A stretch of 64,000 bases of DNA from Gadus chalcogrammus (taxonomy: Eukaryota > Chordata > Actinopteri > Gadiformes > Gadidae): contig NC_079417.1 in NCBI RefSeq assembly GCF_026213295.1, forward strand, positions 1,963,921 to 2,027,920. The letters are read 5' to 3'. Below, one piece after another: positions 1 to 19,700 of this stretch. The position numbers and the translations under genes are program-made. The first letter of the stretch is position 1. The number at the start of each line of letters is the position of its first letter. Below the pieces are notes generated by a model, which was given only the letters and a program-made list of their open reading frames with translations, searched no databases and was not told the DNA's origin.

Positions 1-842
1 GAGCGGGGGAGGCCGCTGTTTTCTGAGAACCAGAAACGTACACCGTGTTCCCGGCTCCCCTCCCCCTATTGTCGGGCCAGACACGCCGCGGTCCTGCACA
101 AGAATCCCGGAACCACCGCTTTGAAAACAAAACAAAACACAATATCAAGGGTGGATTACATGCTATGTTTGATTTGAGTTGGGGACACGAGTGTATTTTA
201 CATTTTAGGAAGAATAGCGCTGAATAGACCCCATTATATTGGAGTTCTTTGAATGAATGGGCTTCAATCAAATATCTGTTTCTAGACTGGGTTTGTGGAA
301 TAGCTTTAGTGCAACGTGTCGTTCGTTGTGGATTTAGGTGCCAAACGAACAGCCTGTTACTTGTGTTCAAGCATTCCCTGTTAAACATTGTGATCTTATG
401 AAATCCACCATTGTTTATTTTGCTCGGATGGGCCGGCAGACAGTTCTGCTTATGTAATGTCCGTTTGGGTGGACGCTTCCAAGAGATCAGCGCACGTAGG
501 GGATAGAGAAATCTCAGCATCGGGTATCGATTACGTTTAGTTCTCAAAACATACATATATATCGACTAGGTAGAATACTAGACTAGTATTTATAGTGGGG
601 GTGAAATATGTGGATGGGGTAAGAGGTACGAGAGTGCTACCATCCAGAACGGTTATCTACACCAACAGTGCACCCCTCCTGAAAAGTGGTACGGTCCGGC
701 CGACGTCACCCATTGTTTACAAATCAAGACTGGGCTCGGAGGCTCACTGCCGAACAGCGTGGTGAGAGTAGGGAGCGGCCCGCAACTCTCAGACCTGACA
801 CCCGCAGACCCCCGCGAGCAGCCCCCAGAAAAGCCGGAAAGA
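1..842. other. 5' flank and probable 5' UTR of FRAT
   Basis: No gene is recognisable here. The short open frames have no family resemblance. From about 690 the sequence becomes GC-rich and runs without an evident splice site into the FRAT start codon, so the 3' part is probably promoter and 5' UTR. No clear TATA box was identified. Confidence 0.5.
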
Positions 843-1355
843 ATGCCTTGTCGGAAGGAGAACTACATCTTCCTGGAGCAGTCCGTCACCGTGGACTCCA
901 AGGAGGTGGACGCGCTGGTCACCAAGATCGGGGAGGCGCTGCAGCTCCACAACAACAGTACGGGGGGCCAGAAGACCATGGCGTGCCTCCACCACGGGGT
1001 GTCAGTGGACACCAACGCCGGCCTCAAACATGCCGGCGGTAGCGTCACCAACGTCGGCTTCGCAATGCAGCAGAAGCGGGGCGGCCAGGGCTGCTGTATG
1101 CGGCTGAGGAACCGGTCGCACCGCAGCAGTCGGGCCAGTCCCTACGGCGTTCCCGTGTCCGGGGACCAGGAATGGAACCACATCAAGCCGTGGAACAAGA
1201 AGCGGTTGACGGCGGCGGAGGACGACGACCCGCACCGGCTCCTCCAGGAACTCATACTGTCGGGGAACCTCATCAAGGAGGCCGTGCGGAGGCTGCAGTT
1301 CCCCGCTGCGGAGTGTGGGGATTTCTCGGCAGGATCAGACTCTGTGTCGTGCTGA
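843..1355 (+). CDS. frat2: FRAT/GBP GSK-3-binding protein (intronless)
   Basis: FRAT (GBP in frogs and fish) binds GSK-3, displaces it from axin and so stabilises beta-catenin in Wnt signalling; it acts in the cytoplasm and shuttles through the nucleus. The 170-residue frame starts MPCRKENYIFLEQSV, like the vertebrate MPCR start, followed by an EVDALVTKIGEALQL block (about residues 23-37) matching the family N-terminus. The decisive evidence is the GSK-3-interaction helix near residues 128-150, containing DDDPHRLLQELILSGNLIKE, the segment known as FRATtide in mammals. The open frame continues 28 codons upstream, but the ATG at 843 is chosen because MPCR is the conserved start. Length is close to Xenopus GBP and shorter than human FRAT1/2. 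A single exon fits the family, which lacks introns. Whether this is orthologous to FRAT1, FRAT2 or a pre-duplication gbp cannot be decided from this sequence alone. Confidence 0.93.
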   Translation: MPCRKENYIFLEQSVTVDSKEVDALVTKIGEALQLHNNSTGGQKTMACLHHGVSVDTNAGLKHAGGSVTNVGFAMQQKRGGQGCCMRLRNRSHRSSRASPYGVPVSGDQEWNHIKPWNKKRLTAAEDDDPHRLLQELILSGNLIKEAVRRLQFPAAECGDFSAGSDSVSC

Positions 1356-2104
1356 CGAGGAGGTCTATTCCACCCCCACCCCATTCAACCGCGACACACA
1401 ATCGTTTTTCACACATTTTGTGTACAAAAACCCAAGACTTTATTTCTTATTTAGGATATGGATTCAATATCACGGGTTTAGTGGCTCGTCTCCCCCCTTT
1501 GTTGTGAGTTTCCTACTCGGTGCTCTGTGAGCCTGTGATTGGCCGCAGCCGGCGGTGTGCTGGCCTGTTGTGTTTATGTTTGAATCCTCCCGGTGGGGGG
1601 GCTGTCTCCCCCCTGCGGTGACTCACTCTCGGCTTCCATAGCCTCCGAGCGACCAGCTCGACTTTTTATTCCTGGTTTCGAGCCGTTCCTACAAGCTGCC
1701 ACTGTGACCATGTTTACATTCTGCGATGCTGGGGATTCAGAAGCGACGATCGGGAGGAGGAGACATTTTTCAGACTTTACGCCCGGCTTTGAGCACGTTT
1801 CTGGGGGTGGATGCGCTGGACCGAGTGACCCGGCCCGGATGTGATGTCTCACAGCCCGGCCCTAAACCTGGGCCCGGTTGTGATGGGTTCCATCCCGGCG
1901 GTAGTTGGTCTCCAACATGTTGTTTGAAGAGGTCCTCACACGGCATATGGCTCACTGGTGCTTCACGTTTTTTGAATTCCAGTGAGGAGTTCAACGTTTA
2001 ACGTCGTCTTTGTTTTCCTGTGTCCAGAAATTCAAAAATGATCACTTCGTAACGAAGTATTTTATAATGTTCCTGAATATTCAGGCCTTTTTTTTGGGTG
2101 TCTA

Positions 2105-2110
2105 AATAAA
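2105..2110 (+). terminator. Polyadenylation signal, probable FRAT 3' end
   Basis: A canonical AATAAA lies about 750 bases after the FRAT stop codon and is followed by a T-rich stretch. It is the first canonical hexamer downstream on the plus strand that I noticed. Assignment to FRAT is by position only. Confidence 0.5.
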
Positions 2111-5100
2111 ACACTTGTTTTTTTTCCAACCGCATTTCTGAACCCGTTTTTTCGTTGCTGTGATGTTTTGGTTCAGCCATGGAGCTGGACGTTACCTTAG
2201 ACGTAAATTAGTCACGCTCATAACCTTTTATTGTGTAACCTAACACTTCATACCCTGACCTAGCTCACTGGCTGTTTTATTTTATTCCAACAACGTAGTA
2301 TAACCCCACTAACGACCCCACACACACACACCATGGTGTTGGTATGAAGCAGTGGCCTTAGAGCGCCTGCGCAGATCGTTACTCTATAAATACCGAACTC
2401 AGGGTGGCCATGACACCTCGCCGCTGGTGAAAACATGTTGTGAAGCCGGAGTCTCGTTACAACCAGACTCTGAAGTCCTGGTTGCCGGGGTGAGGCTTCC
2501 CTCTACCGTTTATTCGAGATTGTTTCATTGGGCGAGATGTGCTTTAATTGGACAGGCCTGTGACCTGGTTGAAAGATTCTCTATAAATTAGCATTACAAA
2601 GCCATGGGGATAAGCCTGTATACATGGAGGGGTGCCCAGTGACGACACTGCATGCATTAGGAGCTATTGTGAATATGGAGGTTGCACAATGAGTATGCAC
2701 ACTGATTAAAACCTTCCCCTGCAGGCTCGGGGCTATTTTAGATGGTATGCGTTGTTGGGTCGAATCACTAGACGACTCTGCAACAACGTATGTGTTTTGG
2801 AAGAACATCTGATATACACACATTAATGACTGCTTAAACAAAAACAACCCAATGGTCATTTTCTCGGTGCTCCTACTTAAGAGTCGCATTACCCACTATG
2901 CACATCACAAACATAGGGCCAACATCGACGTTCGATTATAGTAGCGTTCTCCATTCTTCATAGATCTAGGCGATGAGTAAACGTCCATCACCTATGTGTA
3001 GCCTATCCCTCCTCGACACTGAACGTTTACTATTAATGGCAAAATGCATTGCAGGCCAGCCAATTAATAACAATGGCGCAATGAATCGTTCATGACATGA
3101 TCGCCAGTTCGGAGCAGATACACTGACAGGCTTGTATTTGCTGACCTCGTGTGAATTAACCTGGAATTGGCAGAACCCGGTCCCGTGTTGTTGTAATGCT
3201 ACATAATCGCCGCTAGAGGGAAACGTGGGAGCAGGAATCGACAACATAAGCCCCTTTTTTTTTTATCACCGCGCCGTTGTAGCCGTAGGCTTACCTTTCA
3301 GGGACAATGGGAGCTCGACTTGGGCTGGAAACGGGAAGGATTTTATGCAGGCATTAATGTCAAACTCTGGATGACGACCACTCATTTATTTGTGTGTATG
3401 TGTTTTAAAATAGCCTCCGAGTGTCACTTGTCTGGGACAGCTTATTGGCCCAGTTACATTATTCAGCGTTCACACGTGAGTTCATACTGGAGTTGTGCCT
3501 ACCTTTATCTCCCCCCCCCCCCCCCCCCCCCCCGGGAGGGATGGGGCAGGAGGGTCTAGGCTGGGCTAGTTGCGTCTCACAGAGGACAAGGTGAACCAGA
3601 CCCCAGGAAGGACTGGGCTGGATGGAGGACTTCAGACTATTAATACCACGCCCTCAAGGGACCTGCAACCATCACACACCACCTCCTCCAACAGGAGCAA
3701 CAAAGGAGGGGGGAGGGGGGGGCAGGGTGAGACGAGGGGCGGGTTTGAGTCGGGAGGAGAACGGGAGATGAGAGAGATGGAGAGGGAATATAGAAAATGG
3801 GAGGAACGGAGGGAATGGGAGGACGGGAGGGTAGGAGAGAGGAAGCAAGGGAAGGGAGAAGAGGATGGAGGAGATGACGAGAGGAGGGGAGTTGAGAGGA
3901 GAGAGGGGTGAGTAGGGAGGGGAGGAAGCAGATGAGGGAGGTAGCTAGGGGAGGGGAGAGGAGTCGAGGAATAGAAGAGAGGAGAGGTAATAGGGGAGGA
4001 GAGGAGGAGCTGACACGCGTGAGGTTATGAGCCAAGAGTAGGAGGACATGCAGCCACGACAAAAACGAGATACAGACAAGGATGGGCGTTATATTGGTCA
4101 TACATCCACTTGTATCCGTCTCTATGTTTACGTGTTTAATACACATTCCAGTAGTGTCCTTTGTGGGGTTGACCTACTTCTCCGACACCCAGTGAGATAA
4201 ACTAGTCCATCTGCAGCGGCCTCCCGAGTTAAAGAGCTACAGGAAGATTGAAGTGTGTGTGGATGACGGCTGGTTTGAGCAGCCTTACCTGGCCGAGTCT
4301 GATTGGACTCTGGAGCTGGCTAAGGCCCCATCACCACAACCAATCCGGGAGAGCTCTACTGCAGGGCGACATGACGGACCACATCATCGTGTATCAATCG
4401 TCTATAAACTTTAAAATGAGGAGGAGTGTGGCCGTCCCCTAGGTAGCATATAGCGATCAGCTTTTGCTTCAAGGATCTCTTACAGATCCTATCAATGTGT
4501 GCTTCATCATTGATGGGACCAGGGGAGAGAGAGAGACCCTCTCTTACACAGACCGACGTGCACAAGTCCTCTTTGCATTCTGCTCTGGACGGCTGACCGT
4601 TTAAGGCCAATAGCGCTGCTAGCGTTAGCATTAGCTCGACAATCAACAGCCAATGACTGTTTGATGAGGAGACCCAGTATAGAGTATCTCCCCGTCCCTG
4701 GACACAGAGCCGGGGAACGGGAGGCCTTGTTTGGTGAAGTGAGGAGGTCAACCAGCCAGTCTAAATGCTAATCCAGGATAGTCCAGACACGCAGATAGAA
4801 TGCAGCTGAATGATGAAGGAGAGAGACACAATCAGAACATTGTCTTCGACATTTGAGTGACACTTCACTTCAACGTATAGCTCACCAATCACAGAGCCAG
4901 TTGGATGTTCAGGTCTGACCTCCTTCAGCAGGGAGCGTTGAAATGAGCTCCCCAAGATCGAAGACTTCAACACGGGCAGGAATAACGGTCCGGTCCCCAG
5001 ACAGCCTTCAAAGGGGAGCTGTCAGACTCAACGTGTTTCTTATACAGGAGTTTATGAGATAAGGTGTTAGAGATTAATGATACAAATTGCTTTTTTAAAC

Positions 5101-5323
5101 CTGCACTGTGTCCGTTTTCACAGTAGAAACCTGGTTTCTTCTCGAGACGAGTCCTCGTTTTAGGCTTAACAGTATGAATATTTAGTGTGCGTGTCATTTG
5201 AATAAAGTGTGTGGCCTCTTAGCATAGTGCATAAAACAAGAAAAGGTTACATTATATAAACAGTCTTCATCCACAGAGACATATTTATATGTAAAGAGTG
5301 AATCATGTGTCAGGGAAAGAGAG

Positions 5324-5378
<55 letters not shown>

Positions 5379-5672
5379 GGGGGGGTATGTGTGCGTATAC
5401 ACACAAGTTCTGAAGTGTGGCAAAGGTCAGAAATCATTCTCTTGAGGCCATTGAATATAAAGTTCATTGCACCTTTAATTAACATTCTACAAATCCAGAG
5501 CATCTCTTTATCCCCTGCCCGTATGATCTATATGACCTTCATATGATATTTATGGTGCATACATTTTGTCATGATGTTATTTGATGAGAGTTTAATTTTA
5601 AAAAAACTCCCGCATCTTTACCTTCCCCAGAAGCCCGTCCCCCTTTCTCCTGCCAAAGCCCCTCCCCCTCCC
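2111..5672. other. Intergenic region between FRAT and KCNV1
   Basis: No gene is supported between FRAT and the end of KCNV1. It holds a poly-C run (about 3510-3533), a purine-rich GGGA/GAGA tract (about 3700-4015) and a GT microsatellite (about 5327-5374). The 3' UTR of KCNV1 on the minus strand presumably occupies its right-hand end. Nothing else was recognised. Confidence 0.6.
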
Positions 5673-11697
<6,025 letters not shown>

Positions 11698-11720
11698 AGT
11701 GGCTGTAGGGGAGGGAAGCG

Positions 11721-11861
<141 letters not shown>

Positions 11862-11999
11862 ATTACAGGGTGGAGGGGGGGGGGGGGAGAGGGAGAAGAG
11901 GAAGACAACTAAATCACGGAGACAACACAGGACTTTAGGACACAGCTGTGACATTAAGGAGCGAACCACAGACGGGTCACTTTTGGATCCATAGGAAAC

Positions 12000-12971
12000 A
12001 TAGACGGAGAGGAGGAGCAGTAGCGTCTCTCACTCTGAAGTTGAATCTAACCACTTAACTAAAATAACAATGAATGTATTCCAACTTTGGTTTTTACTTT
12101 GAAACCACTAGGACAGGCGACACCATGACAAATAAATCCAGCATTTGTTGAGTAAGTAAAAAATGTCTAATGTTTGATACAATTTCAATAAGTTTTAACA
12201 TAAAGAGCCTTTTTTGGTTAGAGAGGTCTTACCTGCTCCTCTATCTGATCAGCCTCCAGGTACAGTCGAGGTCATTCTCGACGCACAGCAACGCAATTCA
12301 AAGAAAAATATTGTTAGACAAAACTTGGTGGCATCTCTTTCCGTCAAGTTGAACGGAAAAAGTGTGAGTGAGGTTTAAAAATACTCCGGAGCGAGACAGC
12401 GGTCGGGGGCCAATCAGCACGAAGAGGCGCTGCTAGGCAACAACCTCCTCTTTTATCCATCATCCAACGGTATGGAAATCAAACCCTGCTCCACTTCTCC
12501 CCCTATCCGCGTCCTAGAGCGCCACCTAAAGGCGTCCCGGACACCTACATCACATCTTCATCCTCTGACACACATTATCAGATTATACCAACAAACTAAC
12601 GGTTTTATGACGCAGAAAATAATCAATAAGGCTGCTTTATTTGTCGTTAATTGGATATAGATCAGATATATTAGATCGATTGTTCTCTAAACTATTTGAG
12701 AGCAAACGTGTGAGTAGGCTACTGTCAAAGATGACGTCAGACGCGGTCGGTTGAAGGCATTGACGCGTCATGAGAACGTTAAATTACGCCCCATAAGGGT
12801 TTAATAACGGATGTAAAGTAAGTTATAACAACGATGGGGGTTTGATAATTGATGTTCTAAGTTGTATGGTTGAATGGGGGGTCGAGACTCATTGATTCAT
12901 TGATTCATTCATCAGGTCGGACGTCTCGCCGTCACCGCGGTCGTCTCGCGCGCGCTCCTGTGGTGTCCTGG
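12000..12971. other. Spacer between KCNV1 and DEK
   Basis: No gene is recognised. It contains a CCAAT motif near 12410 followed by GC-rich sequence and otherwise mostly AT-rich sequence. It probably includes the KCNV1 promoter on the minus strand. Confidence 0.5.
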
Positions 12972-13093
12972 TGACGTCACCCGGCGCTGGGCCAATCGGT
13001 GGGGCGGCCCGCCCTGTCTGCCCCGCCCCCTAAACAAACCGCCATTTGAAAAAACCCAAACAGAGAGAGAGCGACTGACACTCTGAGAGCCAG
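12972..13093 (+). promoter_or_regulatory. DEK promoter and non-coding first exon
   Basis: A perfect cAMP-response element TGACGTCA (12972-12979), a CCAAT box (12992-12996) and two GC boxes (about 13001-13007 and 13021-13030) stand in close order. They precede a short segment ending in a good donor (CCAG then GTAAAC, exon end at 13093). This fits a TATA-less promoter with an untranslated first exon. Transcription start is not determined. Confidence 0.7.
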
Positions 13094-13764
13094 GTAAACT
13101 TTTATAACATTACTGACTAACACCAGGCACAGAGAATACTTTAATCTTTACGTCTTTACCCCGATTCATACACATTAATGTCGCTCGGCGGAGGTTTTTA
13201 AACACCTCGCCGGGCGAATAGGTTGTCCTGCACGGCTGCAACTTCACAGTGTTTCAAAGCGGGGCTAACGTAGCTTAGCATGCCGGTGGACCTCCGCCTC
13301 TCTGATCCCTCGCTAGAGGAAGAACACCGCCCGCCTGTGTGGTGTGTTCCCCACTGTAATTCGAGTCAGCCGTCCCACGGCGGGGTAAACCCAGGCTCAG
13401 TCGACGTGTATGTGGGGTATATTAACGTTAAACCGAGGGTGGGACCGGAGCGGCGGGGTTTAAACACCCGCAGCGCGCCAAGCCGCATTACCGCACGCCG
13501 CTACTCCTCCTCCGCACCGCCCATCTCTAACTAGTCATGCTTCATACATGGACCTCAAACTGCGTATTTTTGCGTGTTAATGCCACACGGCTGTCTTGTA
13601 TTTATGTGCATTGCCCCGTTGAAGTGGGCTGTGACCGGCGTTGAATTTAATGCAAAACTTCCAAAGCCGTGCGGAACTTGAATTGGTATTGTGGATATGT
13701 TTTATTCGCCATCCAGGACGTTTTTATTCACTCCGCCCGACGAAGCTGAACAGACGCAGGGAAT

Positions 13765-16700
13765 ATGAGTGAGATTGAGGAGGTAGGGGTGGAAGCAGCG
13801 CCCTTTTCCGAGGAGGAGGCGGAGGAGACGCGGGAAGATGAGCCGGCGGACACGCCCACCCCAGGTAAAAGCCGCCTCGGGATTCCCGGTAAAAAAAAAC
13901 TTCAACAAACCACCAAAGCCAATTTCTCAATCCATTCAATAGAAACAAATAACTAGTGGAGTGTCTTTGATGTTGCTTTGGTAATTCTTCTAGGTGCATG
14001 AAATACAGTGCTAGACTCGCAGCATTGATGGAAACCAATAGTTACAAGTGTTATAAAGTACCTGAGGTGAACTGTGTGGTTCTGTGCAGACCTGAGTTCG
14101 GAGGTAGCGCCCTTGTCCGTGGAGGAGGCGGAGGAGACACGGGAAGATGAGCCGGCGGACACGCCCACCCCAGGTAAAAGCCGCATCGGGATTCCCGGTA
14201 AAAAAAAACTTCAACAAACCACCAAAGCCAATTTCTCTTGAATCCATTCAATAGAAACAAATAACTAGTGGAGTTTCTTTGATGTTGCTTTGGTAATTCT
14301 TCTAGGTGCATGAACTACAGTGCTAGACTTGTTATAAAGTACCTGAGGTGAACTGTGTGGTTCTGTGCAGACCTGAGTTCGGAGGTGACGGGGAAGCGGA
14401 CCAAGAAGACGGTGGCCCGGCTGGAGATCCAGATGGCCAAGCCCAAGGAGAAGCTGAAGGTGGAGGACGGTGAGGAGAACCCACACACTGTTCATCTGAG
14501 GGGAGGACATGATGCGTGTCCCTAAGGTAATCTCAGGGACACACGGCATCGGATAGTGATGAGCTTGTGGTCTCTGTTTTGTCTCTCGCTCCCTCTCTCA
14601 CTCCCTCTCACTCTTCTGTCTGGTTTCTCTCTCTCTGGTCTCTCTCTCTCAGGGGGGGGGGATAAGTTGGGGGACATCCCGAGGACGAACCACATGATCG
14701 GGAAGCTGAAGCCAGGGGACCTGAAGCCGCTTCACTCCATCATGTTCGACCGGCCCGGCAAGGTGAGGGGTCAGAGGTCGTCTCGGGGTGAAGATGAGGG
14801 GTCAGAGGTTGTCTCGGAGTGAAGATGAGGGGTCAGAGGTCGTCTCGGGGTGAAGATGAGGGGTCAGAGGTCATCTCGGGGTGAAGGTGAGGGCAAGGTT
14901 CATGTCAGAACTCGGGGAGGGGTCATAGCAGCTCAAACCCAACAGGGGGCGAGCTTCACTCTAATCTGGATACCGGGCGCGTGCCAAAACCATTTTCTAC
15001 ATCCATGCCCTCGTACTCGTTCACCTCACCCTGGAGGCCGGAGAAAAATAGTACGTACATAGCATTGTGTAGCATCTTATCCTAGCTTATCTGTTGTATA
15101 CGGGGAATGGCTTTACCTAGCGATTGTTAATGCTTGTGTATACTTTACCAACAGCGAAATATTGTTTTTCTTCTTCTGACAAATGTACTTGCTGTATGTT
15201 GCTTTGGATAAAAGCGTTTGCTAAACGCCCTGAATGGAGGCGGCGCGCGGTGGCAGTCAGTCAGCGAGAGGGACGGAGCAGCGTGTAGGGAAATGGAAAT
15301 GTATGGCTCTGTCTGTCTCCCTCAGACCGCCAGCATGAGGAAGAACATGCGGCAGTTCAACGGCTTCCCCTTCGAGGTCAACAGCAAACAGTTCACCAAG
15401 AAGAGAGACAAGCTGCTCAGGTGGGTTCTTCTGTTCGGTTGGGTTCTCCTTTGGGGGGTTCCCCCCTGTTCAGGGTTCCCCCCTGTTCAGGGGGGAACCC
15501 TTAGACCCCAGGTGTAGGGTCTAGGGTGGTGAGGGTGTTTGACTCAGCTAAAAGGTTCTGGGTTCGATCCCCTGCTTTACCCATTCTTAGCTAAATTACA
15601 TTTTAAGAAGAAGTTGTTGGTTCCACCGCGGTGCCAGAGGAGTGGGGATCAGAGGAGTGGGGGTCCTCTCTCCGCTGTGGGACGCTGAGCGCCTGTGTTC
15701 CGCTCCCCAGGTGGTCGTCGCTCACCAACCTGAAGCTGAGGGCCATCTGCAAGGTGCTGGACCTGGAGCAGAAGGGCAGCCAGGTGGACCTGATCAACCG
15801 CATCCTCATCTTCCTCAGCGCCCCCAAGAACAGCGGCAAGGTGGGTGCCCCTTGAACCCGGCCCCCCCGAGCCTCGCAGCCACCCGGGGTAACGCCCCAT
15901 CCCAGCGGCCCCGTGCTCTCCCCGCCTCTCTCCCTCTCTTTTCTCCCCCACTGTCCTGTCCCTTTCACCCCTGGGGCTCAGGTGGGAGAGCGGGTCGGCT
16001 GGGAACCGGAAGGTTGCTGGTTCGATCCCCGGCTCCTCCTAGTGAGGGCCGAGGTGTCCCTGAGCGAGACACATTCCCCTGACTGCTCCTGACGAGCTGG
16101 CTGTCGTCCTGCGTGGTCGACTCCGCCGTCGGTGTGTGAATGTGTGCATGAATGGGTGAATGTTGTACAGCTCTTTGAGTGGCCGGGTTATAAAAGCGCT
16201 GTATATAAATGCGGTCCCTTTACCATTTACCCTGCCGCCCATGAAGAAGAACGCTTATATTAAAAGAAAAGCAATGAAGTACCAATAAAGTGAACTGAGC
16301 CCGGCTCCCTAAACTCACCCTGCGTTCCTCTCTGACCTCTGACCTGCAGCCACTGCTCTCCAAGAAGAAGAAGAAGAGCAAGAAGAGGCTGTCGGCCGGC
16401 GAGAGCAAGCCCCGCCCCAAGAGCACGTCGGCCAGCCCCAAGAAGACCAAGAGCGGCAGCAAGTCCAAGGCCATCGTCATGGAGTCCAGCAGCGACGAAG
16501 ACGAGGAGGACGATGACGACAAGGCCGGGGCACGGGCCGAGGAGGAGGAGGACGATGAGGAAGAGGAGGAGGAGGAGGAGGAAGCCGAGGAGGAGGAGGA
16601 AGCCAAGGAGTCGGGGATCGAGAAGAGCGACGAGTCCGAAGACGATGGAGACGAGGAGGAAGAGTTGGAGGAGGTAATTCATGTTGGTTGGTTGTTTTTT

Positions 16701-19700
16701 CTTGTGACAGCAGCCCAGAGCCATGCCTCACATGGTGGTTCAGTCTGATATCTCTAGGTTCTTCCGTGTGTGTGTGTGTTGTGTGTGTGTGTGTGTGTGG
16801 TCAAAATGACCACGTTAATCTGTGCGTTCGTTTTAAAGATGAGACGCTGTGTGCTGTGTATCAGTTGGCCATGGGTAGAGCCCGACCGATAAAGGATTTT
16901 TAAGGCAGACACGAATATTTGGGGATTTAAAAATCGGACATTCCGATATTTCGGCCGGTGTATATTTTAAAAAGAAATTCCAGAAACGCGTAACAAAACT
17001 TTAACAGATTTCCCTAACTGTTCCGATCGGACCTACCGAGCTCGCTTGTAACCGGGGTAGACGGCTCGTACCCTAACTCAGTCCCTACGTGGTGTGCTGA
17101 ACTTTAGTATTGTTCCTGATCTCTCCCTGGGTGAGTGCGATCTAACCTGTCCAGGGGGTTAGGTGCGAGGTACTCACCACAGGTCCACGGCCACCGTAGG
17201 GGAACAGCTCCGCGTCCCGCTGCACAGGCGACCGGCCCGCGTTCTACATTCTTCCTTCAGTTCACCGTGTTTATAATAATCCAAAAGGATCTCTCCTCAA
17301 TGTCGCCGAGCAACGTGTGTCCACCGGGGTGCTTTCATTCACCCCTCTCTCTCCTGCTGAACCCAGGCACTCAGTCTCAGACTCCCAGCGTCGCCTGCCC
17401 ACTCAGCTGTCGCTACTTACCTGTGATGAGCCCCTCAACACCGCCCCCTCTGGGTGATGTCAGTACTGACCCCAACTCTAAGGACCCGAAAACTAACCCT
17501 ATACCTCGTCGTATCGTAACGCTAACATTGGTTATTTATGAGTCCTCACTAGAATAATAAGGTAATGCAGTTTAAAAATAAACTATTATTTTATTGTTTT
17601 ATTGTCACAACATGAAAGTCTAAATCAAAACGTATTAAAGTTTATATCGGTCCGTTGGGCTCTACCCATGGGATCTTTTGCAATTAATCGTGATTAATCA
17701 CAGAAGGAAAAAGAAATCGATTGACGGCACAAATTGATAGTTTGAAAACCATGACGGTCTCCACTGGTATCTGTACTGGTGAGGTACGCTCCAGATATCT
17801 AAACCATGACGGTCTCCACTGGTATCTGTACTGGTGAGGTACGCTCCAGATATCTAAACCATGACCGTCTCCACTGATATCTGTACTGGTGAGGTACGCT
17901 CCAGATATCTAAACCATGACGGTCTCCACTGGTATCTGTACTGGTGAGGTACGCTCCAGATATCTAAACCATGACGGTCTCCACTGGTATCTGTACTGGT
18001 GAGGTACGCTCCAGATATCTAAACCATGACCGTCTCCACTGGTATCTGTACTGGTGAGGTACGCTCCAGATATCTAAACCATGATCGTCTCCACTGGTAT
18101 CTGTACTGGTGAGGTACGCTCCAGATATCTAAACCATGACGGTCTCCACTGGTATCTGTACTGGTGAGGTACGCTCCAGATATCTAAACCATGACCGTCT
18201 CCACTGGTATCTGTACTGGTGAGGTACGCTCCAGATATCTAAACCATGACGGTCTCCACTGGTATCTGTACTGGTGAGGTACGCTCCAGATATCTGTCAG
18301 GGCCTCACACACACCACGGTGCCCTCATGTGGACCTCCTTCCTAAACCTCCCAACTACCCCCCCCCCCCCCCCCTCAGTCTCCCAAGGCCAAACCGCCCG
18401 CCAGGAAACCCGCCGCCGGCAAACGGCCGCGCCCCCCAACGAAGAAGAGCCCCGCGCCCAAGAAGAGGTCCACGAAGGAGCTCTCAGAGTCAGAGGGCGA
18501 GGGGGACGGGAAGGTGAGGCAGAGCCCCCCCACCCCTTAACTCATGGGTTAACCTACCGGCTGGTTTCACCGTACTGACCCCTCTGTCTGTCCGTCCGTC
18601 CGTCCCTCAGCCCAAGAAGAAGGCCAGGAGAGCCGCTCCGTCCAAACCCACCGCCAAGTCCAAGAAGGCCGACAGCAGCAGCAACAGCAAGAAGACCAAC
18701 AGCACAGGTAACCACGGCAACGCCTACCGTCAGAATGGCCCCCCCCAGGGTTAGGGTTAGGGCTAACCCTAACCCACTCAGCTCATGGCCCCCCCCAGGG
18801 GTCCCGGGCTGTAGTCCTGACCCCGGGTGTACGTCAGGTCTGAACCCCCCTCTCCCCCCCCCCTCCCCCAGTGTCTGAGGGGAGCTCTGACGACGACCGG
18901 CCGCTCATCAAGATGATGCGCGTGGCGCCGTCGGACGGGCAGCTGGAGGAGACGGTGCGCGGCCTGCTGGGGGACGCAGACCTGGAGGAGGTCACCATGA
19001 AGCAGATCTGCCAGAAGGTAAGGCCTAAAAAAATGTTTTGTTTGGTTCCGGTTTCGGTTTCCGGTTCAATTTATGTGCGACCCAAATTATTTTATGAGCT
19101 TTATAATAAAAAAATAGAAAATGTTTTTTTGTTTTTTTTATGCAAACCATAATTACGTTTTGGTACAGCACCTCTTCATTCTGTACAAGGATGAGCGAAT
19201 TTTCTCGTTTTTAAATGAAAACAACCTACCGATCATTCGCTGCCGCTGGAAAAAATAAAATAAATCCCCTACCTACCCATGACCTCAACTGACAACCAAC
19301 AGGAACCAAACTTTTTTGTTTTTTTAGGCCTAACCGTCAGTTACCGTCGTTAGGGATCCTTTGGGATCTTTGCGCCCTCAATTTACAGCATAGAAATTAC
19401 ACAATGAGGACAACAAATGTTATGGAGCTCTCGTCACAACAGGACACGTGTCCTAGTGCGTGTCCTAGCGCGTGTCCTACCGTCCGTCCTAGCGTGTCCC
19501 CTAGCGTGTGTCCTAGCGTGTGTCTGTGTGTCCTAACATGTGTCTGTCTCAGGTCTACGATGCGTACCCGGACCACGACTTGGCCAGCAGGAAGGACTTC
19601 ATCAAGCAGACCGTCAAATCAGTGAGTGTTTGAGTCGTCGGGCTGCATTCCCATCGTCTGTCTGTCAGGGGTTCCCTCGGGTTAATCTCCCGGGAGTTTT

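Noticed and set aside
4196..4403. Open frame with YRKIEVCVDDGWFEQPYLAE
   Set aside because: No start codon, no family recognised, and no neighbouring exons could be linked; chance cannot be excluded.
16260..16724. Leu/Ser-rich minus-strand frames opposite DEK exon 7
   Set aside because: Complement of the GAG/GAC acidic tract of DEK; no independent evidence.
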